Source: Oscillospiraceae bacterium
GTDB taxonomy: Bacteria; Bacillota; Clostridia; UBA1381; UMGS1253
Reading direction: 5' to 3'
Length of the DNA stretch: 54,376 nucleotides
Assembly (NCBI GenBank): GCA_015068725.1
Contig: SVKA01000010.1
Span: 1-54,376, forward strand
Part shown: piece after piece, positions 25,885-37,800 of the stretch
Numbering within the stretch: position 1 is the first letter of the stretch
How the letters are laid out: each line of letters begins with the position of its first letter
Notes under the pieces: model-generated
What the model was told of the DNA's origin: nothing
The model's input: only the letters and a program-made list of their open reading frames with translations
Databases searched by the model: none
Position numbers and translations under genes: made by a program

Positions 25885-28800
25885 ATGAGAAAGATGAAGA
25901 GATTTGTAAGCATTATACTCGCGGCCACGATGTTGCTTACAAGCATGAATGCTTTGCCATTCAGCTCCGTTGCTTTCGCAGAAGAACCTGCGGGGGAGAC
26001 TACGCTTACCCTTGTGAGTACTACGGACAGACTTTCGGGTAAGGCGATGAGCGATTACAAGAAAAATAACGCGGTTGTACCATATGACGAAAGTGGTACA
26101 ACTCACGAAATGCTTACGCTTGTAAATGCTCCGATTTTGGAAAATCTTGATGCTTATGTTGGACGTACATATGGTATATTCCAGCTTGGCGAGGCTTTTA
26201 AGAAGGACAATGTGTATCTTCTTGCAAAACCCGAGGCACTTTCCAATGTCGGTTTGAACTCAGCAAGCAAGACGGTATCGGAACGTTATACTGAAACAAC
26301 AGCCGGTGAGGCTTTGTATTCGTTTGTAGCACCTGATGATGGTATTATATATACGCTTTCGAATATAGATATGTCGGCTACATATACAGACGATGCAGGT
26401 GATGTATGGACAGTACTCAATGATGGTAAAGTTCCTTATGGTCCTGATGGAGTAACATTGCTCGACAATAAAACAACTTATCAAATTAGAACTGCGGATG
26501 AAGATTTAAATCGATACGATTCATATAGCAATTTGAAAATGACTGACGCAAAGAAAGGAAATACAGAAGGCAGCACAAAAGGTGTAAAAAACTTTTCTAG
26601 TTTATATATGCCATATGCCGCCCTTATTCCTTCAACCTATACTCCTACGGCAGTATCAGATGACAGTGATAAATACAAGTATTATGCAACGATGGTTTTG
26701 TCAGGTGTTGCTGCACTCTACAACGACACCAGTGCTGGTATAGAGCAGGCGTATGCAAATGGTACGGATGGTCCTATCTTTGCATACACAGGTGCAGCAT
26801 ATGATAGCAACCCGAGCGTTTTGAGAGGCGTATACGCTTTGAGTTACTGCTACAGTCTTACATTTGAGGCGGGCGATACAGTAAATATACCATGTTATCC
26901 AACTACCACAAGCTCGGTTGGTGCGGTCAACCTCGTAAAATGGGGTAATCCTGATGCAACACTTTCAACGCTTTCATACACAGTTGATGGTGAAACCAAA
27001 ACAGTTGACGGTTTTGAAACAACTGATAAAAGTGGTACATATGACGTAACACTTGAGCCGGGCACAAAGAAAATCAACTTTAATGCTGTTCAGACTCAAA
27101 CTACAAAAGCTGATATGGCAATCACGCTTGCAGACGGCACAGAAATTGCTTCAGGTGCCGAAATTTTGCTTGCGCCGAATAAGACTAAAACAGTTACAGT
27201 TACAGTTACGGCTGAAAATGGCGATGTAAATACATACACCGTTAACTTTGTTGCGCCTGTTGAGATTACATGGATTGAGGAAAACAATACATATACATAT
27301 GATCCGGATACACCGGCAGATACGACTGATGACGTAAAAGTAACCCTCTGGGAATATGTTGAGGGCGACAAATTCTCGCCCGGTGATGCAATCTATGTAA
27401 ACCGTGGTGGTTCGCAAGACGATAATACAGATTGGCACGCTACTGCTGTTGGTAATGGCCTCAGAGGTCTTGATTATATCCGCGGTAGAGATTTAGGTAA
27501 GGCTAGAGCGACTGTTACAAGTGCTCAGATTAAGAATCAAGTTACTGCGCTTGCTAATGCGAAAACTCCTATATACAAGTTTACAGCAAGCTCATCAGGT
27601 GTAGTATATGCTGTTTCGAATGGTGCGGTAGCAAATCTAACAGATGCTTCGAAGCAGCCTGACGGTATTGCGTGGACTGCGCTTACTGCAGATGCTGATG
27701 GTCATACAAATAATGGTACCTTTGATATCGACCATACGAAACAGGGGGATGATTATACTGCATTTACGAACTATATTGCAGAGCAAGCGGAACCAGTTGC
27801 AGATACTTTAATTAACTATTTGTGCTGGATGTATCCCAAAAAAACGGCTACAGATGCTCATCCTATTTTATCAGCTGCATTTATAAAAAATGAGACATTA
27901 TGGCCCAACTCGCTTAGTGTGGCTGACAAACCCTATGGTTTTGCCACTGTAGCAGATGAATCTGCGGGCTTGAATCCTGGTCAGCCAAAGTTTGGATACG
28001 CATATAAAAAGGCATTTTCAGCAGACGAAGAGGTAACAATTCCGGCATGGTATGCGGGAATTTATTCGCCGATGTACTTTATCGAATGGAAAATTTCCGA
28101 TAATGCAGAAATCAAATCTGTAAGCTATACAGTAAATGGCGCAGCAACACCGGTTACAGCTACTCCTGACTTTACAGAAGCTTCTACAGGCGTTTATACG
28201 GCAGAGGTAGAGCTTGCTTTTGATGCAGAAAATATTTCAGGCATCACTGCAAATCCAAAAGATGCAAACGCAACAGTTGCGGCTATCGGCGACTTTGAGT
28301 TTGGTGAAACTGAGTTTTCAAAGACTGTAACAACAACTGTTACATCTGAGGACGGCAAAAATACATATACATATAATATTACATTTACACGTCCTAAGTG
28401 GGATTATACAAATACTACATTTACAGTTAGCGATAAGACATACTATCTTGCAAAGTATATCGAGGGCAATACATTTGGACCGACTGACTGTTTCGTTATG
28501 GAAAGAGGCGGTGCTGGCGAAGGTTCTACAAAATGGCAGGCAACTACTGTAGGCGAAAAGCTTATGGGCCTTGATTATATCGTGGGACGCAGAATTGATG
28601 TTTCCGGCAAACAGGAAACATCAGAGGCTTGGCTTGATCATCTTAAAAATAATGAACTGCCGATGATGAGCTTCCGCGCTGATTCGGATGGTATCTTGTA
28701 TGCTGTTTCATACAGTTCTCTTGATTCGGTTTACCTGAGTGCAAGCGAAAAGGTTGGAGGCGCTTGGGAGTCGCTTCACGGTAAAGACAATCATGTGAAC

Positions 28801-31800
28801 GGAGCAAGCATGCCTCCGGTGCCATCGACTGAGACAGGCTATACTACATGGCTTGAATATGCTAATGATGCTGCCTACGCAGATATTATGGCGACAAATG
28901 AGGAAGCAGCACCTCACAAAGTAACAGCTGCAAATGCACCATACGGATTCTATTCGTTCTATTATAAATCCGATGCAACAGAAGGCACAAATAAAATACA
29001 GGGACAGTATACCTTTACTCGTGCATACAGAAAGAAGTTTTATAAAGGCGACGTAGTTCATATCCCGAGTCCAGGTGCAGTCAAATTTACTCCTGTATAC
29101 TTGATTAAATGGACAACATTCTCAGACGATAATACAGCTGCGTTAACATTTGGTGGTAAACCAGTTGATGACAAAGCGACTGTTGAAATCGAATTTGATG
29201 AAACAGCAGAGTTTGTAGTAACGCCTAATGGTACAAATGCAACTGTAGCATATGACAAAGAGAATAATATAACAACAGAAAATCTTGCAGCAGGTGCAAG
29301 TGTAACAATTACTGCAACAGTTACAGCCGAGAATGGTACGACAAAAGATTATACAATTACAGTTACAAGAAAGTATAATCTGTCAGAGCTTATCAAGGGC
29401 TTTAGCTATAAGGCTAATAATGGTAATGAGGTAGAGACAACCTTTGCAGCGCTTGATGATAATAAAGATGGTTCATATTCAAAGGTAATTGATATATGGC
29501 TTGATGCAGGTACAACAAGTGTTGAAATTTCCGATATACTTTCGTTTAACAACGTGGTTGAATACAACCTTGACGTTACACCGGCATTGACAGAAGGTAC
29601 AACAACTGTTGATGTATCAGGCGGTAAGGGCACAGTAGAGTTCTACGCTACATATGAAGATAAGGTTAACTACTATATCGTAAGATTTATGGTAGCTGCT
29701 CCTGCGATTACTGATTTTGAAAATTTATTTACAAACGAAACAGCAAAAACAAATTATCAGTTTGTAAATAAGCCGATGGATAATCTTGATACAACACGCA
29801 CAGATGCTACACTTGCTGTAGATACTCGTTCACCGTATATTGAAGGTACTTACCAGAAAGGATATCCGTTCGCATATCTTGGAAGCGAGATTAATAATTC
29901 ATACTTGCTTGTAAGACATACACGTAATCAGGCGGGTTCATACACCTCAGCTGCAGAGAACACACCGGAAGAGGGAACGGCACCCGAGTATATGTACACG
30001 TTTACAGCTCCTGCTGATATGAAGGTTATTGTAGCAGGTTATACAAATGCTGATTCAACTTCAAAATACAGAGAAGCCAACACTGACTGGAAATATGTAG
30101 GATCCAGCGTTGGAAACGATGGTTTGGATACTACGCAGTACACATATAAAAACACAAACTTCTGGCATTTGGCAAACACAAATGCTAAGACACACACATA
30201 TGCCAGCGGCGCAATAACAGGTGCTACAGATGGAATTCCTGCTATATATACAAAGCCACAGGATTACTTAGTGTCTAAGCCGTATGCTTCTATGCACTGG
30301 GTAAATGCTGATGGTAAAATTCAGGGTGCTTATAAAACATATAAAGTAGCTAATCCGACAGAGTTTGAAGACACATGGGCTGATAACAAGTCTAATTCAT
30401 TAGATTGGCTCGATATGGTATCTGACTGGAAGACGGCTCCGACTTATGGAGAAAAACCGTTGTATGTTGAGGCCAACAACTTTATGCCGATTGGTTATCA
30501 ATCACCTGTTGGTGAAATCGCATATGTTTATACACAGAACTTTACAAGTGGTAGCACTGTAAATATTCCGTTCTGGTATATGACAGCAAAGACAGGTGGC
30601 GCTAACAGAAACCCTGTAATCTATGTACAGTATGAGTATGCATTCTCAAGTGATAACACTGCTAAATCACTTACATACAATGGAAATGCAGAAGACCTTG
30701 AAACAAAAACAATCGAAAAAACAGTTGATGCAGGCACAGATATATCGGTTGTAATTACAGCTAAGCATTATGACGCGACTGTAAAATATACAGTTGACGG
30801 CGCAGCTTCAGAGACGGGTACTATAACAAATATCGAAGACGGTGAGCACACAATCGAGGCAATTGTTGTAGCCGAGAATGGTGATGAGAACGTTTACACA
30901 TTCAATATAGAAGCACGTGCAGTGGTTGAAGACCTTCTTATCAAGAGCTTTGACTGGAAGGGCAACAACGATGCAGATGCAACAACAGTTTATATAGCTG
31001 ACAGGGATATAGAGCCTCTTGGTTCGCAGATTATAGATATTATAGTTCCTGCAGGTACAAAGAGCGTTACACTTTCAAATGTTAAGCCGATAACAGTATT
31101 TGCGGATATTCAATCTACAATCGGTACAACTGCTTTTGATACATCTACAACATACACTGTTGATGTTTCAAAGAGCAAGGGCGAGGCTGTTCTTACGGCA
31201 ACACTTGGCGATAAGACAAACAAATATATCCTTCGCTTTGCGACAGCAGGTTATAAAGCAGAGCAGATTAATTTTGCAACTGATTATGGCGCTTATTTGA
31301 CATATGATGGCACACCGCTTTCATACAAAACATCAGGCTATGGGGATGCATCTACCTATACATTTGCGTATATGGGTGAAGAGCTTTACAATACACATGT
31401 TCTTGCAAAGCCGTCAACAAGAAAGAAAAATAGTCTGTATGTTGGCAAGGTGATAGATGAAACAGCAGGAACAACAATAGGCGAGAATGCAAATTGGTTT
31501 AGCTTTAACGCACCTGAAGATGGTACTTTGTATATGGTTTTGTCCACTGAAGATGCGATGAACTCGAAATTTACAGATATGTTTACAAGAGTCAGCGGTT
31601 CAAGTAACGCATTGACAAAGCGTGTAACAAATTATAAATACGAAAAAGATACATGGTGGCATAAAACAGGCAGCGTTGCAGATCAGTATTCGTATAAAAA
31701 AGATGCTGAAGGCAAACATACATATAATAGTAATACTTATACAATAACGGCTAGTGGAACGGGTATTCAGGAAATTCTTACACATCCGTATAATTACCTT

Positions 31801-34800
31801 GTTCCTGCAACACCTGATTACGGATACTCTGAGAACTATCTGTTCTCGACATATTTGCCATTTGATACTGCTCAAAGAACGCTTTGGAAATCGTATATAG
31901 GAGAAACGAACAATCCTTCAAACAATTGGTTGAGCATGATTACAGAGTACGAAAACGATCCGCAAAATGTAGAAGCGCCAAAGTATATTGATTCGAATGA
32001 TGCTGCAGAATTCTCAGGCAAGCTTGAAACCAGACAGGTATACAAGTACGGCTTTGACGAGGGTGATACGGTAAATGTACCGATTGTCTACACAGCAGAT
32101 AAATCTAGCAACCAGAATCCGATAATTCTTGTTAAGTGGGCACCGCGTTCAAACGATACAAAGGCTACATCACTTACATACAATGATACCGAGGAAGACA
32201 TCGGTTCAACATCATTTATAAAAGATGTTGAAGCAGGCTCAAATGTATCGGTAGTTATTACACCTGCTGATTACAAAGCAAGCGTAAAATACACCAAGAA
32301 AGTCGGAGACGGTGAGGCGGAAGAATTTAATGGTGTTATAGAGGGTATTTCTGAAGGAACAACAATAATAACTGCACAGGTAGTAGCTGAAGACGGCACA
32401 CTTGGTACAGCGTATACCTTCACTATAACCGCTAAATCAAATGCTCTTATTAAAGGCTTTAGCTATAGCTACGGCGAGAGTAGTACAGGCACAGTTAACT
32501 TTATGGACTATGATAACGTTCCATTGTATTCACAGTACTTCGATGTTGATGTAGATCCTGATACAGAGGGTGTACAATGGCTTCCTGCGGGTACAAAGTC
32601 TGTTACAATTGGTGATGTAACACAAAACGATGCTTATACCGGAATAAACATCACAGTAACACCAAGCGATAATGTTGTAGATGTTTCTACCGGTAAGGGT
32701 GAGGTAACCTTCGAGGCTACATATACTGATCCTACAACAAGTAAAACAATTACAAACAAGTATATTGCACGCTTTATGGTTGATTCGTATGATTTTGCGA
32801 TTACATCGCCTATGACAAAAGGCTGGACTGTTTATAATAAGCCGTTCGATTATTTCTCGGGCACAAGCTTGTTTACAGACAGAAGCACATGGAATCTTGG
32901 ACAGGTGGGTTCGGAAATCCAGAATTCGTACTTGCTCATAAGACCTGTAAAGGACGTATACACAACATCAGCTCAGTATGACAAAGAATCTGTATATTTG
33001 GCTAATAATACAGACAAAACTGCCGCAGATGCAGCAGCTGCAGAATACTATATGTATAGCTTTACGGCTCCTGCAGATGGTGTGATTTTGCTTGCATCAA
33101 GTGCGGACACAGCGATTGCTATGGATAAGACTACCGGCACAGAGTATGTTGGTAACATTGATGAAATAGCGGCTGCAGGCTTTGTAAAGGTTATGGGTAA
33201 TCCGGTAAATGTAAATGAGTTGAATACCTATGTTACGGACTACACATATACACACAATTCCTTCTGGCATAAAGCAGGAACCGAGCTTCAGGCTTATACA
33301 AAGAGTGGCGGCGTTATAACAAAGCGTGAATCATTTGATGGTGTTACCGAGATTATAACAAAGCCGTATGACCATCAGGTTACTGCTGTTGAAGACACCG
33401 AAAACTATGGTGCAGAGAACTACTATGTATCATCATATCACATTTACGACACTAGTACTCAAAACGCTATGGTGAACTACAAAAAACAGTATTCGTATGA
33501 TTTTGAAGGAACTCCTGGTACAGCAAATGCTGCTGAAGGTAAATGGGTAACATCTATTCTTAAAAGCTACAGAGATGACCCGACAATAGCTAAGCCTGCA
33601 TATATCGAGGCGAATGAATGTGCGGCTCCCGGTCTTGGTGCAACGTACGTTACACTTGGAACTGTTTATAAAAAGGCATTTAAGGCTGGCGAGACTGTAA
33701 ACATTCCGTTCTACTATGCAAAACCCGGCTCGGGCGGTTATAATCCGGTTGTATTTGTGCAGTGGAAGGGCCTTGATACTAATGTTGGTACATTGGCTGA
33801 GGCTTCACTCAAAGCAGATATCAGCGGTTCTGTACCAAGAGAGGTAGCGATAGAAGATAATGGAAAATACGAGCTTGGTTATAATGACACCAGCTTGACT
33901 CTCCACTTTGCAACAAACAACCACAAGGATTTCATAAAATATGAGATCAATAATGAACCTGGCTCGAACGTAATTACTCCTACAGAAGAGATACCGTCAA
34001 TGAAAGTAACTGTTACAATTATGTCCGAAGCAGCTGCCGCAAATAAGGATGGTGGTGCTATAACAACATACACCTTCACAGTTTCAAAAGCAGTTGATAA
34101 GACGGATTATGGCACTGCTAAGAATATCGGCGGTACCGCAGGCGACTCTATCGCGATAGAGGCCGAGGGTGTTTTCATTGACGAAACAGATGGTGCAACA
34201 GATAGTGGAACTGAAGTAACGCTCAACGGTTTCGGTATTGATGATGTCCACGTACCGAATGATAAATATGGTAATGATGGCGCCAAAATCAATCCTGAGG
34301 CACCCGGTAATATGGGCTTTGAGCTTGCGTTTGACGAGGCGGGCGCATATACTATCTGGGTACGCTATAAGACGGATGATAATACTGATAAAGCTGCATG
34401 GGTAGATTATGGCGAGGTTGCAGCAAGAACAGCTGTTAAAGGCTATGGTAAATCAGCAGACGGCACAGCTACAACATTTGCAGCAACTAATGGTGCATAT
34501 GCATGGCAGGCAATCAAATACATGCACGGTGTACCGGAAACAACAAAGAGAATCCGTATACGTGCAAAGGATGATGGCCTTACAATCGATAAGTTTGTTA
34601 TCACAAGAAATCTTGATTTGACAACATATACGCCAAATGATGATGGCACACTTCCGGAAAGTGTAAATCTTGTAGCATCATTGGCAAACGAAAATCCCAA
34701 GGCTGAGGCGGTTGTAACACCTCCTACACCTCCGGCGAATGAGCATCCGAGAGTACTCTTTAAATCAGCTGATATACCGCAGATAAAGAAAAATCTGCTC

Positions 34801-37800
34801 GCGGCTGAAAATGCTGCACTTGTATCGGCATATGAGAGTAAGAGAAACGATACAGCATTTGACGGCAAGCTTGCAAACAAGGATCCGAACTACAACGCTG
34901 AAAAGCTTGAAATTATTGCTGCAAAAGCATTTGACTATGCAATCTTCAAGGATGATGCAGACGAAACGGTAAAAGCAAGAGCGTTAGCTAATGGTAATGC
35001 GGCGATAGAGCTTATCAAGAATTATGCAGCTACACTTCAGGTGGATGCACAGGGTGATAACTGTCGTCAGAAGGGACACGTACTTAAAAATATCGGTCAG
35101 GTATATGACTGGTGTTATGACCTTTTGGATGCTGATGACCAAAAAGAACTTATGTATCTTGCACAGATGCTATCAGCCGGCATGGAAATTGGCTTCCCGC
35201 CGAATAAGCAGGGAATACTTTCAGGACACGGTGCAGAGTGGCAGGTTTATCGTGATTGGCTCACAATGGCGATTGCGTGCTATGATGAATATCCTGATGT
35301 ATACAATTTCATAGCTCCAAACGTATACTCGGCAGAGTCTGTATCTTACAGAAACTGGTGGTATCAGTCGGGTACACAATCACAGGGCACATCGTATGGT
35401 CCAGGACGTCTTGAGCCTGAATTGTACGCTCATGTTCTTATAAAGAAAATGGGTGGTGGCGAGCTATTTAACGAAGAGGCTATTTCAAACGTTCCGTTCG
35501 AGTGGATATATCGTCGTCGTCCTGACGGACAGATGATGATTGACGGCGATGATAACACGCCGAATACCACAAAGTTTGGAAACTATGCATACAATGCACT
35601 TTCGAGAGACGTACTTTTGCTTGCATACACATTAAATGGTGATGAAATTTTGAAGCAGGAGTATATTAAGCAGGGCGGTCTTACTGCAACTTACGGACGC
35701 GAGGCAATTCAGCCCGTAGAAGCACTTATACTTAATAAACCAAGTATTAAGACAAACACACCGAAAAATACACTTCCGCTTACAACTTATCACGCATATC
35801 CCGTTGGTGAAATGGTTGCACGTACAGGTTGGGATATTGAAAGCGGCGTAAACTCGAAGGATGTTATTGCAACAATGACACTCAATGCGACCAACCCGAC
35901 AAACCACGGTCATTATGAAGCAGGACACTTTATGATTTATTATAAGGGCATCCTTGCAAATGACTCAGGTTGGTACGAGGAGCATAGTTCAGATCATCAC
36001 AAAAACTATATGTCGCAGTCGGTTGCACATAATACACTTGTGATTGAAACAACAAAGAACCCGTATGGTAACCAGAATCAGGGCATAGATCACGATTTCT
36101 ACTGGATTCCGGAATCATGGTCAGAGTATAATCCGGATAGTGATACCTATGATAAGGATAATACATTCGCAGAAATCTTGGCACACGAATTCGGACCTGA
36201 TGCTTATGAGCCTGAGTATACATACCTTGCAGGCGATTTGGCACCGTCATACAACATATCTACAGATGATAATAAAGAGGTAAATGAGGCACTTCGTCAT
36301 ATGATATTCCTCCCGACAGGTAATGAGGACTATCCTGCAGCATTTGTAGTATTCGATAAGATTGATACAGTTGATGCTGGCAAAAAGAAGGCGTTCCTCC
36401 TCCATTCACAGGAAGAGCCTACGGTTAGTGGTAACGTTACAACAATCAAGAGAACCGAGAGAGGTTACAATGGTAAGCTTGTAAATCAGACACTTTTGCC
36501 TGAGAGTTCAAACCTTACGATTAACACCAGCAACGGTGGAGCAATTATTGACACACAAACCGGTAAGGTATCAAGAGCTACTGACGTCGAAGGGGAATAT
36601 ATTGACAAAAAAGCCGACATGCCTGATAATCGTTTTAATAACAAAGGCGAGAAATGGCTCTTTATGCAGGATAATCCGGAGTTTGTACAAACAAAGAATA
36701 CGATAGGCAGAGTTGTAAATCCGGATAACAGTCTTGAAGCAGGTTGGGGCAGAGTTGAAATTATGCCTACAACATCAAGCGCAACCGACTATATGCTAAA
36801 CGTAATGTACGTTGGAAGTGCTGATGAAACTGGTGATTTGCAGACTGCAACGAAAATTGAATCTGGCAACTTTATTGGTGCACAGATATTTGACAGAGTT
36901 GTAATGTTTAACACAGATAAGGCTCGCACAGAAAATACTGTAACATTTGCATTTACTGGCACAGGCACATTCAAGGTTAACGTTGCAGGTCTTGCAGCAG
37001 GCGCATGGACTGTTGCTGATGGAGCGGGATATAGCACTACAAAGATTGTATCCAATGATGGCGGTATACTCTACTTTGATAACGCTCCTGCAGGTACTTA
37101 TACACTTACCAAAACCGAAGATACTCTCACACTCAAGATCAATGGTGAAGAGTATGTTGGTGCTACTGCAATTGATCAAATAGCAACTGGAAACATCGAA
37201 CTTGCTCATGACGTTGAAACAATCAACCTTGTACTTGAATCAACAGATGGTGCAGAAGTAACATACACAGTTGATGATGCAGCTGTTGCAGAGGTAAAGG
37301 ATATTCCTGCACCGTTAATGGGTGGTAGTAAAACAGTTAAAGCAACGGTTGATGGTGCTACATACACATTCACCTTCACAAGAGGCACAATGACGGCGTC
37401 TGTTACCGTTTCTGCACATGATAGCAATACAGTAGATTACAAACTTGCTGACGATGCTACATACACAAATGGCGATGTAGAATTTACGCTTAATAATGTA
37501 ACTGTTGGAACCAAATATACCTTCAAGGCAAAAGAAACGACAGGTTATACATTCAAGTATTGGGAGATAGACGACTATATTGTTTCAGAGGATATTGAAT
37601 ACACCTATACTGTGAGCAAGGATGTAACTATTAATGCAGTATTTGCAGAAGATGTAGTTATAGATGCGAAGACGGTAATCTTCAAGAACAGAAATGGTAA
37701 GATTCTTGAAGAAGGAGGAACTCTTTATAGAAACTCAATGAACACTATAACTCCGCCTACACCTATTCAAAATGGTTACACCTTCAAGAGCTGGCTCAGA

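Noticed and set aside
26895-37209. Numerous minus-strand open frames of 60-145 codons inside the giant genes
   Set aside because: They are shadows caused by the Thr/Val/Ala-rich coding strand; none has a start signal or recognisable product.
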